The notes below the pieces were generated by a model that had not been told where the DNA came from, did not search any database, and saw only the letters and a program-made list of their open reading frames with translations. From Nonomuraea sediminis (lineage in GTDB: Bacteria > Actinomycetota > Actinomycetes > Streptosporangiales > Streptosporangiaceae), in assembly GCF_018531495.1 (NCBI RefSeq), contig NZ_JAHDTI010000003.1, positions 372,001 to 436,000 on the forward strand: DNA of 64,000 nucleotides, written 5' to 3'. This document shows positions 24,601-32,988 of this stretch, piece after piece (the first letter of the stretch is position 1; each line of letters begins with the position of its first letter). A program made the position numbers and the translations under genes.

Positions 24601-27419
24601 GCCCTCGGGTCCTTCCCGTTGCCGTCGTAACCGAGCAGGCGCATCGCCGTGTCCGGGTCCATCGCCGCAGCCAGCAACTGGGCGCGGGCGTGGGCCTGGT
24701 CGCGTTCGTGTTCCGCCTTGACCTGCGCGGCCCTGACCCCCTTGACGGCCACGATCGCGAGCCCGGTGCCCACGACCACCGCGACCACGATCACGAACAG
24801 CACCAGCAGCCAGCCGGGCGAGGCCACGTTCGGCACCGTGGCGATGCCGGACACGAACAGCCCGGCCACCGCGGCCAGCGCGACCAGGCCGAGCAGGCTG
24901 CCCAGCACCACCCAGACGCCGCGCCCCTTCTTCCTCTCCTGCGCGACCGCCTGCGGCGGCGGCGGCAGCTGCACGGACAGCGGCTCCGGCGCCCACGGGA
25001 CGAACTCCGGCTTGCCGCCGCTGCCGTTGCCGTTGCTCACCACGGCGGGCACGCTGGGCTCCGGCTCGGCGATCTCCGCCTCGACGATCTCCGGCTCGAT
25101 CACCACGCCGGGCAGATCGCGCTCGACCCGGCTGTGCTCGTTGTGCGCGCGCACCGCCTCGGTGTGATAGTCCTCCAGCTCCTGGTAGAACTCCTCGGAG
25201 GCGTAGACCGTGCCGTCGATCATGGGCCCCTGGGTCTGCTCGATGATCGCCACGACGTCGTCGCCGTTCAGCGTCTTGTGCGTCTCCAGGGCGTGCGCCA
25301 CGCACAGCACGTCCCTGCGGTACTCCTCGAGCAGCTTGCCGGTCTTCTCCAGCAGCCGCACCAGGTTGAACTCGATGCGCTCGCCCAGCACGTGCGGCGT
25401 CAGGCCGGCGCGCGGCTTGTCCTTGCCCTGCTCCTCGCCCGGCTTGGGCAGCGACTTGCCGCCCATGATCTCCAGCTCCTGCAGCGCGGGCAGCGAGGTG
25501 ACGCCCGAGCCCATGCCCCAGTAGGCCTCCATCAGGGCCGTCAGGTAGGTGGCCGAGTGCAGGTCGCCGGAGACGCCCGAGGAGTTGTCGTCGCCGAAGA
25601 ACATCCGCTCCCCCGCCAGCGAGGCGAGCGAGACCATGATGTCGGCCTCGTGCTCCGACTTCCACATGGTGAACTGGTCCTCGGGCTTGATCGAGGCGAC
25701 CATGCCCAGGTAGTCGGCGCCCTTCTCGATCGTGGCGATGTCGATCTCCAGGTGGAAGCGGGTCCGGTAGGCCACCACGGCGTGGCAGGCCTCGTGGACG
25801 GCCACCGCGTGCCGTTCCCGCTCGATGTACTCCACGTCCTCCGACGGGCCCAGCTGCTTGAGCCGCTTGGCCCGCAGCACGTCGGACCAGGTGATGACCT
25901 CGCGCCCGTCGCGGATCGCGGTGATCAGCGACTCGTTGACCAGGTCCTTGATCGTGGCGCCCGTGGCGTAGGGGGTGATCGTGGCCAGGCGGTCGAGCTG
26001 ATCCAGGGTCAGCTCGTGCTCGACCTTGTCGAAGTAGCCCTGGTAGGTGCGCATCCGGCCGGCCTTGGACGGGTAGCCGACCTTGTAGATGCGGTCGATG
26101 CGGCCCGGCCGCAGCAGCGCCTCGTCCAGCGCGTCGGGCCGGTTGGTGGCCATCATGACGAGGATGCGGTACTTGGGCGGTGGCTTGGGCCGCATGCCGA
26201 GCAGCCTGCGCACCAGCCGGTTGAAGAACCCGCGCGGCTTCTTCAACCCGGACAGCTCGGTCAGCAGCGCCTGCAGCGTGCCGGGGTCGCCGCTGCCGTT
26301 CATCCCGCCGCCCATGAAGAACCGGTTGGAGGCGGGTTCCTCGACCGGTGGTCGCGCCTTGTAGGCGATCAGGGATCGGGTCTCCTCCGTCAGGTAGCTC
26401 ATCCCGTGGCAGCCGGAGAAGCCGCCGCCCTGCCCGGGCGGGCCCTGCTGGGCCAGGCGGCCGCGCTTGCCGAGCGAGTCGGCCTCGTCGAAGAAGACGA
26501 TCACGCCGCCGTAGCGCAGCGCCAGCTTGCGCAGCTTCCTGAACAGCGCCTTCACCTTCATGATGCCGACGCCCATGAACATGTTCGTGAACGCGCCAGG
26601 GTCGACGAACACGTACGGCTTGCCGGTCTCACCGGCCACGGCCTCGGCCATCAGCGTCTTGCCCGTGCCGGGCGGTCCCCACAGCAGCAGGCCGCTGGGG
26701 ACGTAGCCGCCGCGCTGCTCGATCTCGCCCGGCCGCTCCAGGAAGACGATGTTCTCCCTGACGCGCTCGACCACGTGGTCCTGTCCCCACACGTCGGCGA
26801 AGCGGGTCTTGATGTCGTCGGGGAAGTACGTCTCCACGCCGCCCCTGGACAGGAACCAGAACAGGCCGACGAACTGGATGATGACCACGAAGAACAGGAA
26901 GACGATCTGCACCAGGAACGGCAGCGCCTGGACGACCAGCGAGGGCACCGTGAACAGCGCCACGAACGGGTTGTCCCCGCTGACCGCGCCCAGCACCAGC
27001 GCCAGCAGCGTGACGAAGAACAGTACCTTCACGGCCCGCGAGATGCGGTATCTGGTCCAGTCGTCGAACCTGCGGTGCGTCCAGCGCTCGAACCCGCCGA
27101 AGACCTTCTGGCTCCAGAACCGGTGGTAGCCGGACCAGCGCTCGCTGATGAAGAAGTGCAACTGCCGTACGAGTTCCGCGCCGAGCAGCCAGAAGATCCA
27201 CGGGTAGGCACGCGCGATGGCCTGCATGGCCTCGGGGAAGCCGACGACCCCCGCGAAGTCGGCCATCACCTTCCAGGTCAGCACGAAGAAGGCCAGCACG
27301 ATCGCCAGCAGGAACTTGCTGCGATCCCAGAGCTGCATCTTCTTCCTGGTGACGGCATCGGGATCAGAGGGCCCGCTGCCGGGGGCTCGCAGCCCCTCGT
27401 GGTGAACGTTGGTGGTCAA
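24597..27419 (-). CDS. FtsH-like membrane AAA+ zinc protease with extra C-terminal membrane domain
   Basis: 940 residues. Hydrophobic segments lie at about 34-60, 72-90, 128-147 and 160-190. They are followed by an FtsH-type AAA+ domain (Walker A GPPGTGKT 248-255, Walker B VIVFFDEAD 306-314, SRH MATNRPDALDEALLRPGRID 423-442) and an M41-like peptidase with HEACH at 542-546. Two features depart from FtsH (about 650 residues, two N-terminal TM helices): a Gly/Pro-rich insert at about 318-415 within the ATPase domain, and a C-terminal tail with two more TM segments. TTG start at 27419 with AGGGGG ahead. It follows a lipoprotein gene by 10 bases. Likely a membrane-protein quality-control protease with a specialised client set. 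Confidence 0.88.
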   Translation of the reverse strand: MTTNVHHEGLRAPGSGPSDPDAVTRKKMQLWDRSKFLLAIVLAFFVLTWKVMADFAGVVGFPEAMQAIARAYPWIFWLLGAELVRQLHFFISERWSGYHRFWSQKVFGGFERWTHRRFDDWTRYRISRAVKVLFFVTLLALVLGAVSGDNPFVALFTVPSLVVQALPFLVQIVFLFFVVIIQFVGLFWFLSRGGVETYFPDDIKTRFADVWGQDHVVERVRENIVFLERPGEIEQRGGYVPSGLLLWGPPGTGKTLMAEAVAGETGKPYVFVDPGAFTNMFMGVGIMKVKALFRKLRKLALRYGGVIVFFDEADSLGKRGRLAQQGPPGQGGGFSGCHGMSYLTEETRSLIAYKARPPVEEPASNRFFMGGGMNGSGDPGTLQALLTELSGLKKPRGFFNRLVRRLLGMRPKPPPKYRILVMMATNRPDALDEALLRPGRIDRIYKVGYPSKAGRMRTYQGYFDKVEHELTLDQLDRLATITPYATGATIKDLVNESLITAIRDGREVITWSDVLRAKRLKQLGPSEDVEYIERERHAVAVHEACHAVVAYRTRFHLEIDIATIEKGADYLGMVASIKPEDQFTMWKSEHEADIMVSLASLAGERMFFGDDNSSGVSGDLHSATYLTALMEAYWGMGSGVTSLPALQELEIMGGKSLPKPGEEQGKDKPRAGLTPHVLGERIEFNLVRLLEKTGKLLEEYRRDVLCVAHALETHKTLNGDDVVAIIEQTQGPMIDGTVYASEEFYQELEDYHTEAVRAHNEHSRVERDLPGVVIEPEIVEAEIAEPEPSVPAVVSNGNGSGGKPEFVPWAPEPLSVQLPPPPQAVAQERKKGRGVWVVLGSLLGLVALAAVAGLFVSGIATVPNVASPGWLLVLFVIVVAVVVGTGLAIVAVKGVRAAQVKAEHERDQAHARAQLLAAAMDPDTAMRLLGYDGNGKDPRA

Positions 27420-27429
27420 AGGTGCCCCC

Positions 27430-28107
27430 TCATCCGGGCAGCCGGAGCAGCTTGAAGGATTCGATGATTTTTTCGAACTCCCCGCCCCGTGCCTGGAAGC
27501 ACTGCGACTGGCAGCGGAAGAGCAGGATCGAGACGGTGGCGCCCTTCTCGTCGAGGATGGCCGTCTGGTCGAAGGTCTGGACCTGACCGCCGATCTCGTA
27601 GTTGAAGCGCGTCCGCACTCCCCGGGCGCCCTTGTCGAGCTGGATCACCTTGTCGCCGAGGGACTCGAAATTCGTGAACAGCGGCTGGCGCCCGGTCCCG
27701 GTGAACTGGCTCAGGTACATCGAGCGCGTCTGCTCCGTCACCGGCAGGATGAAGTCGCGCATCTGGTTGAGGGACATGGAGTCGCGCTCCTCGTCCGTCA
27801 GCTTGTGCACGGCCGCGTAGACGAACGCGTCGTTGGAGCCGAACAGGTGCAGCACCTGCGGCTGCGTCGACTGGTCGAACGCCGTCGACCAGACCCGCTG
27901 TTTACGCTCCGCCGCCGCCGCGGATCCGGGGTTGTTGCCGCTCAGCAGGGCTTCCAGCGGATCGGCGTCCAGCTGGGTGTAGGAGGAGGGGACCTTGAAG
28001 TACGTGGTCCCGCCGTTGTCCTTGACATAGGTGTAGTTGGGCTGCCCGCATGCGGACAGCGCAAAGAATGCCGCCAAGACGGCAGCACAAGCCCGTGTCT
28101 TTATCAC
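27430..28107 (-). CDS. Lipoprotein, partner of the FtsH-like protease
   Basis: 225 residues: signal MIKTRACAAVLAAFFALSAC with lipobox LSAC. The mature part has a helical middle and a C-terminal domain with two cysteines (FRCQSQCFQARGGEFEKIIESF), the style of PsbP/LpqN-like surface lipoproteins, though I cannot name the family. Only 10 bases separate it from the protease gene, so the two are cotranscribed. Being extracytoplasmic, it could be an adaptor or sensor for the protease. Confidence 0.72.
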   Translation of the reverse strand: MIKTRACAAVLAAFFALSACGQPNYTYVKDNGGTTYFKVPSSYTQLDADPLEALLSGNNPGSAAAAERKQRVWSTAFDQSTQPQVLHLFGSNDAFVYAAVHKLTDEERDSMSLNQMRDFILPVTEQTRSMYLSQFTGTGRQPLFTNFESLGDKVIQLDKGARGVRTRFNYEIGGQVQTFDQTAILDEKGATVSILLFRCQSQCFQARGGEFEKIIESFKLLRLPG

Positions 28108-28225
28108 CAGGGCTTACCTCCGCGATACGGACCAATGCAGTTGTTGTGCCCGCTTTCAGGCAGAATGAGCCCGATGCCGGGTGATAAATCTTGACCAAAT
28201 CTTGGCCATTCATTGGCCTTAGTTG

Positions 28226-28480
28226 TTACAGATCAGCTTTGCCGGGGGCTTTACCGGAATCTGCAAGGTCGCGCCGAAGCTGGTCGGGCTGGGGCCCGCC
28301 GTTGATCAGCACCGCGAAGAGCGCGCCTTCGGCCACGTAGGCGTTGCGGATGTAGACGCCGTGCAGATCGGCGTTGCCGCCCTCGTTGCGGGGGATCGCC
28401 GCGCCGGGAGCCTCACCGCGGTCCGCCCCGCACGCGGTCACGAGGAGCAGTGCCGCCAAGGTGATCGCGAACGCGCGCAT
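28226..28480 (-). CDS. Short lipoprotein, probably truncated
   Basis: 84 residues from ATG 28480: signal with lipobox LVTAC, then ADLHGVYIRNAYVAEGALFAVLINGG. This resembles the first strands of copper-chaperone-like (PCuAC-type) actinobacterial lipoproteins, which run to 160-200 residues. The frame ends after GKAPGKADL without the methionine/histidine metal site. Either a C-terminally truncated relic or an unrelated short lipoprotein. Confidence 0.5.
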   Translation of the reverse strand: MRAFAITLAALLLVTACGADRGEAPGAAIPRNEGGNADLHGVYIRNAYVAEGALFAVLINGGPQPDQLRRDLADSGKAPGKADL

Positions 28481-28551
28481 ACCCACACGTTCGCCCTCGT
28501 ACAACGTTCGTGCAACCCCCCATTGGTTCAGCTCGAGAAGTAGCGAAGGAT

Positions 28552-28908
28552 ATGGGGGATGCCCGCTTGTACTGGGAGCGCCCGATGACGAAACCCGCAA
28601 TGGAGATCATGAACAGCTGGGACGACTCCTTCGGCATGAAGGCGGAACGACTCTTCGCCGAGGTGTGGGCGCGCGACATCCTGTCCGTGAGGGATCGCCG
28701 CCTGCTCCTGATCGCGCTCCTGGTCGGCCTCGGCGGCCTGGACCAGCAGGTGGAGGTCCAGCTCGACGCCGCGTTGCGCGCGGGCGAGCTGAGCGCCGAC
28801 GAATTACGCGAGGTCGTCGCCTTCCTGACCCACTACGCCGGGTGGGCACGGGGGTCCCACCTCGGCTCCCAGGTCGAGGACCTGATCGAACGCCTCAACC
28901 AGGACTGA
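28552..28908 (+). CDS. Carboxymuconolactone decarboxylase-like protein
   Basis: 118 residues of the CMD/AhpD helical fold: WDDSFGMKAERLFAEVWARDILSVRDRRLLLIALLVGLG, then ELREVVAFLTHYAGWARGS. The AhpD redox CxxC is absent and the usual cysteine before xxYAGW is a threonine, so it is not a peroxiredoxin partner. A decarboxylase-like or binding role is possible. Start at ATG 28552 is approximate. It overlaps the convergent flavodoxin-like gene by 14 bases. Confidence 0.78.
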   Translation: MGDARLYWERPMTKPAMEIMNSWDDSFGMKAERLFAEVWARDILSVRDRRLLLIALLVGLGGLDQQVEVQLDAALRAGELSADELREVVAFLTHYAGWARGSHLGSQVEDLIERLNQD

Positions 28909-29350
28909 TCGTCGCCGCCAGCGTGGCGCCCAGCTCCCAGCACGCCTCCAGATCGGCCTTGGTGGGCGCGCCCACGATCATGACGGGCGCGCTCACGCGT
29001 TCCCAGCCGAGCCCGCCCGCGATCGACTCCACCGCCCGCACCGCTCCCCCGACGTCGTTGTTGCCGTGCACGTAGAGCCCGTACGGCAGGCGCCGGGTCT
29101 CCTCCAGGCACGGGTAGTAGACGGTGTCGAAGAAGTGCTTGAGCGCGCCCGACATGTAGCCGATGTTGGCCGGGGTCCCGAGGATCAGCCCGTCGGCGGC
29201 CAGCACGTCGGGCACGGTGGCGCCGAGCGCCGCCCTGGTGACGACCTCGACGCCCTCGATCTCGTCACACTGGGCGCCGCTGCGGACCCGCTCGAACAAC
29301 TCATGCGTGGTCGGCGACGCGGTGTGATGAACGATCAGCAACCGATTCAC
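28895..29350 (-). CDS. Flavodoxin/NADPH-dependent FMN reductase family protein
   Basis: 151-residue flavodoxin fold: RLLIVHHTASPTTHELFERV (phosphate loop region), ADGLILGTPANIGYMSGALKHFFDTVYYP (FMN ring loop), and YGLYVHGNNDVGGAVRAVESI. It is a likely FMN-binding reductase or electron carrier. A perfect TACAGA-N4-TCTGTA palindrome 13 bases upstream of its start suggests control by a dimeric repressor not encoded next to it. Confidence 0.85.
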   Translation of the reverse strand: MNRLLIVHHTASPTTHELFERVRSGAQCDEIEGVEVVTRAALGATVPDVLAADGLILGTPANIGYMSGALKHFFDTVYYPCLEETRRLPYGLYVHGNNDVGGAVRAVESIAGGLGWERVSAPVMIVGAPTKADLEACWELGATLAATISPG

Positions 29351-29362
29351 GCGTCCACGCTA

Positions 29363-29378
29363 TACAGACGATTCTGTA
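29363..29378. promoter_or_regulatory. Palindrome upstream of the flavodoxin-like gene
   Basis: TACAGACGATTCTGTA, 6-base perfect arms with a 4-base centre, 13 bases before the start codon. Probable repressor site of TetR or MarR style. The remainder of 29351-29521 shows nothing I can name. Confidence 0.5.
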
Positions 29379-29521
29379 CGGCAGGCCACCCCACCGGCCG
29401 CCCGCCGTCGTGTGCTGACGACCCGCGCCCGGCGCTTCCTGCGAGTCGGTGCCGCTTGCCCGCCGTCACGGCGCATGTGAAGCACCTGGACGGGTTTCCA
29501 CGGCGGGGTGCCGCCAGAGAG

Positions 29522-30961
29522 CTATGGCAAGCGGGACAGGGCGTGGGCGATGGGCAGGGTGGCGGGGTAGAGGTCGCGGTAGAGGGTGTAGAGGTGGTCG
29601 TAGGATGCCCTGGCCTCGGGGTTCGGGGTGATGGTGGCGGCCGGGGGGTTCCACGCGGCGCTGTCGGCGCCGGCCACGAGCATGGCGTCGCCGTACGCCG
29701 CCCCGAGGGTGTGGGTCGGGAGCACCTGCGGTGCGTCCAGGACGTCGGAGACGATCTGGGGCCAGAGCGAGCCCGCCGTCCCGCCGCCGACGGCGACCAG
29801 CCGCTTGGCCGTGGCGCCCGCCGCGCGCATCTCCTCCAGGTTGTGGCGGACTCCGAACGCGGTGGCCTCCAGGGCCGCGCGGTAGAGGTGGCCGCGGCCG
29901 TGGCGCAGGGTGAGGCCGATGACCGTGCCGCGGGCGTCGGGGTCGAAGACCGGGGTCCGCTCGCCGGCGAAGTACGGGAGCATGAGCAGGCCCTCGGCGC
30001 CGATGCCCGCCTGCGCCGCCTCCTGGGTGAGCCGCTCGTAGGAGGCGCCGGTCAGGTCGCGCAGCCACGCCGTGATGGCGCCCGAGGTGGCCATGCCGGC
30101 GGCCAGGTTGTGTGAGCCGGGCGTGATGCCCGCCGTGCCCCAGAACGACGGTGAGGTGACACGCGAGGCCAGGATCTCGACGATGAACATGGTGGTGCCG
30201 TACATGAGCATGACGTCGCCTGGCTCGCGCACGCCGACGCTGGCCGCCTCCGCCCAGGCGTCGATCGTCCCGGCGATCACCGGCACGCCCTCGGGCAGGC
30301 CGAACTCCGCGGCCGCCGCGGCCGTGACCGTGCCCACGACCTCGCCGCTCCAGGCGAGCTCGGGAAGCCGGAGCCCGGGCGCGATCTCCTCGGCCCACTC
30401 GGGGATCCACGAGAAGGTGCGCGTGTCGTAGAGCGGCGCGCACTGGCTGGCGGAGTGGTGGTCGAGGACGTAGGCGCCGGTCAGCCGGTTGGCCAGCCAC
30501 GAGTGCGCCATGAACAGGCGCCTGGTGGCGCTCCACACCTCGGGCTCGTGGGCGCGCAGCCACTCCAGCTTCGGGCCCACGGCCTGCGAGGTCAGGGGCG
30601 ACCCGCAGCGCTCCAGGATCTCGGCCGCGCCGTACCGGGAGGTCTGGGCGGCGATCTCCGCGGTGGCGCGGGTGTCCACGCCGTACAGGATCGCGGGCCG
30701 CAGCGGCGTGCCGTCCTGCGTGGCCGGGAGGACGCACGGCCCGATCCCGCTGAGCCCGATGCCGGAGATCTCAGGACGTGAGAGCTCGCGGCAGATGGCC
30801 GAGAAGTCCTCCAGCCACACCGCGCGAGCGTCGTGCTCGAACCAGCCGGGACGGGGCGTGGCCGTGCGGTGCTCGCGCACCGCGGTGGCCACGACCCGCC
30901 CGTCCGGGCTGACCAGGACGCCCTTGGAGCTGGAGGTCCCGATGTCGACGCCGAGATACAT
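29522..30961 (-). CDS. FGGY-family pentulose kinase
   Basis: 479-residue FGGY carbohydrate kinase (xylulokinase/ribulokinase/fuculokinase group). It has phosphate loop GVDIGTSSSKGVLV, GIGLSGIG, the substrate region IAGTIDAWAEAASVGVREPGDVMLMYGTT, and C-terminal VAVGGGTAGSLWPQIVSDVL. The start follows the stop of the binding-protein gene directly, so it is the last gene of the unit isomerase, GH172, ATPase, permease, binding protein, kinase. After a FucI-type isomerase it most likely phosphorylates D-ribulose or L-fuculose. Specificity is inferred from context. Confidence 0.9.
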   Translation of the reverse strand: MYLGVDIGTSSSKGVLVSPDGRVVATAVREHRTATPRPGWFEHDARAVWLEDFSAICRELSRPEISGIGLSGIGPCVLPATQDGTPLRPAILYGVDTRATAEIAAQTSRYGAAEILERCGSPLTSQAVGPKLEWLRAHEPEVWSATRRLFMAHSWLANRLTGAYVLDHHSASQCAPLYDTRTFSWIPEWAEEIAPGLRLPELAWSGEVVGTVTAAAAAEFGLPEGVPVIAGTIDAWAEAASVGVREPGDVMLMYGTTMFIVEILASRVTSPSFWGTAGITPGSHNLAAGMATSGAITAWLRDLTGASYERLTQEAAQAGIGAEGLLMLPYFAGERTPVFDPDARGTVIGLTLRHGRGHLYRAALEATAFGVRHNLEEMRAAGATAKRLVAVGGGTAGSLWPQIVSDVLDAPQVLPTHTLGAAYGDAMLVAGADSAAWNPPAATITPNPEARASYDHLYTLYRDLYPATLPIAHALSRLP

Positions 30962-31936
30962 CTAGTTGGCCCCCGAGAGGTCGTACTGCTTGTAGAGCTG
31001 GGCGGCGTTGTCCTTCGACACCTGGGTGGTGCCGAGGACCTGCTTCTTCTCGACCTGCTGCCCGTGCAGGATCTTGTTCACCGTATCGGCCGCCTCCTGC
31101 GCGCCGGTCGGATAGATGAACGTGGCGGCGAGCTGTCCGAGCTGGACGGCCCGGATGCCGCCGTCGGGGATGGCCAGGCCGTCGATGCCGATGAACTTGA
31201 TCTTGTCGGCCCGCCCGGCGGCCTGGGCGGCCAGGTAGGCGCCGAGCGCCATCGGGTCGTTGTGCCCGTAGACCAGGTCGATCTGCTGGTTCTGGGCCAG
31301 CCACTGCTGCATGATCGGCGTGGCCGCCTCCTTGAGCCACTTCGCCTCGCGATCAGCGACGATCTTGATCTTGGGGTTGGCCGCGATGGCCTCGCGGAAG
31401 CCCTTGTCGCGGTCGATCTGCGGCTGGTTGGACAGGATCCCGCGCAGCTCGACCACGTTGCCGCCGTTGGGCAGCAGCCTGACCGCCTCCTCGCCGGCCT
31501 TCCTGCCGATCAGCACGTTGTCGCCGCCGATGAAGGAGGTGTAGCACTCGGTGTTGACCGTGCGGTCCAGGATGATCACGGGGATCTTGGCGTCGCAGGC
31601 CTGCTGCACGGCGGCGGTCAGCGGCGCCGGCTCGGTGGGCGAGACGATGAGCGCGTCGACCTTCTGGGTGATGAAGTTCTGCACCTGCGAGACCTGGGTG
31701 GCGCTGCTCTGCTTGGCGTCGGCGATCGGCAGCAGCTCGATGTCCGGATATTTCTTGAGGAAGTGCTGCAGCTGCAGGTTCAGCTGCGCACGGTACGGCT
31801 CGGCGTTGTTGGACTGCGAGTACCCGACCACGAACTTCGTCTTGGCCCCGCTCGGCCCGGAGGTGGCCGTGGGCGCCTTGGACGCGCACCCGGCTGCCAG
31901 CGCCACGGCGAGTATCGCGACTGCGAGAGCTTTCAT
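30962..31936 (-). CDS. Sugar ABC transporter substrate-binding lipoprotein (RbsB-like)
   Basis: 324 residues; signal MKALAVAILAVALAAGC with lipobox LAAGC, then a periplasmic-binding-protein type 1 fold (FVVGYSQSNNAEPYRAQLN, DALIVSPTEPAPLTAAVQQA, VIILDRTV, VYGHNDPMALGAYLAAQ, GIDG). It resembles ribose/galactofuranose-binding proteins (RbsB/YtfQ). It captures the sugar for the permease at 31933-32988, whose stop overlaps its start as ATGA. YtfQ-like similarity would suit a furanose ligand. Confidence 0.93.
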   Translation of the reverse strand: MKALAVAILAVALAAGCASKAPTATSGPSGAKTKFVVGYSQSNNAEPYRAQLNLQLQHFLKKYPDIELLPIADAKQSSATQVSQVQNFITQKVDALIVSPTEPAPLTAAVQQACDAKIPVIILDRTVNTECYTSFIGGDNVLIGRKAGEEAVRLLPNGGNVVELRGILSNQPQIDRDKGFREAIAANPKIKIVADREAKWLKEAATPIMQQWLAQNQQIDLVYGHNDPMALGAYLAAQAAGRADKIKFIGIDGLAIPDGGIRAVQLGQLAATFIYPTGAQEAADTVNKILHGQQVEKKQVLGTTQVSKDNAAQLYKQYDLSGAN

Positions 31937-32988
31937 GATTGCTTCCCTCCTCGGAGGAACCTGAACAGATCGGGGCGCTGCAGAACGACCGCCACGACGA
32001 CGATCAGCCCCTTGATGACGAGCTGCCAGTTGTCGCTGACCGCGTTGAGCCCGAGCACGTTGTCGAGCAGGGTCAGGATGAGGGCGCCGACGAACGTGCC
32101 GGCGATCGCGCCGCGCCCGCCCGCCAGCGACGCGCCGCCGATGACGGCCGCCGCGATGGCGTCCAGCTCGAACGACTGCCCGGCGAGCGGGTCGGCGGAG
32201 GCGCTGTAGGCGGCGTCGATGGGACCGGCGAACCCGGCCAGCATGCCGCTGAGTGTGAAGACCGCGATGGTGACCGCGGTGACGTTGACGCCGGACAGCC
32301 TGGCCGCGGTGGGGTTGCCGCCCACGGCGTAGACGTGCCGGCCGAAGCGTGTCTTCGAAAGGATCAGGTGGAAGACGACGCAGACGACGATGAAGGCGAG
32401 CACCGGGTAGTAGATCCGGTCGAACAGGTTGTGCCCCGGCGTGCCGAACAGCTGGAACGCCTCGGCCTGCGGGGTGAGCCTGCCGTCGGGCCCGGCGATC
32501 TGGGTGCCGACGCTGACGTTGTCGCTGATCTGCCGGTCGAGCCCGCGCACCACCGACAGCATCGCCAGCGTCATCACGAACGACTGGATGCGCAGCCAGG
32601 CAGTGCCGGCCCCGTTCAGGAAGCCGAAGAAGGCACCCACCAGCATGCAGAGCGGCACGATCTGCCACGGCTCGAGCGCGAACTTCGCCAGCAGCATGGC
32701 CGAGGTCATCGACGCGATGCCGAGCAGCGAACCGACCGACAGGTCGATGCCGCCGGTGAGGATCACCAGCGTGACGCCCACCGCCAGGATGCCGCGGGAG
32801 GCGAACGCGCCGACGGCGTTGGTGAGGTTCGTCTCGTTGAGGAACATCTCGCCCTTGGTGGCGACGCCCACGGCCAGCACGAGCACCAGCCCGATGTAGG
32901 CCTGGGCGGCGCCGAGCGCGGACAGCGTCCGCCGCATCCTGCTCTCCGACGGCGCCTTCGCGGGCGGCGGCGCGGTCCTCACTGTCAT
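31933..32988 (-). CDS. Sugar ABC transporter permease (RbsC-like)
   Basis: 351 residues, 8-10 membrane segments, with the ribose-type permease motif GGIDLSVGSLLGIASM and the coupling region SKTRFGRHVYAVGGNPTAARLSGV. It works with the ATPase at 32985-34517, overlapping it by ATGA, and with the binding protein. Confidence 0.94.
   Translation of the reverse strand: MTVRTAPPPAKAPSESRMRRTLSALGAAQAYIGLVLVLAVGVATKGEMFLNETNLTNAVGAFASRGILAVGVTLVILTGGIDLSVGSLLGIASMTSAMLLAKFALEPWQIVPLCMLVGAFFGFLNGAGTAWLRIQSFVMTLAMLSVVRGLDRQISDNVSVGTQIAGPDGRLTPQAEAFQLFGTPGHNLFDRIYYPVLAFIVVCVVFHLILSKTRFGRHVYAVGGNPTAARLSGVNVTAVTIAVFTLSGMLAGFAGPIDAAYSASADPLAGQSFELDAIAAAVIGGASLAGGRGAIAGTFVGALILTLLDNVLGLNAVSDNWQLVIKGLIVVVAVVLQRPDLFRFLRGGKQS

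Noticed and set aside
23865..27455. Plus-strand ORF of about 1200 codons opposite the FtsH-like gene
   Set aside because: Shadow of the protease and flavin genes in high-GC DNA; low-complexity composition, no family resemblance.
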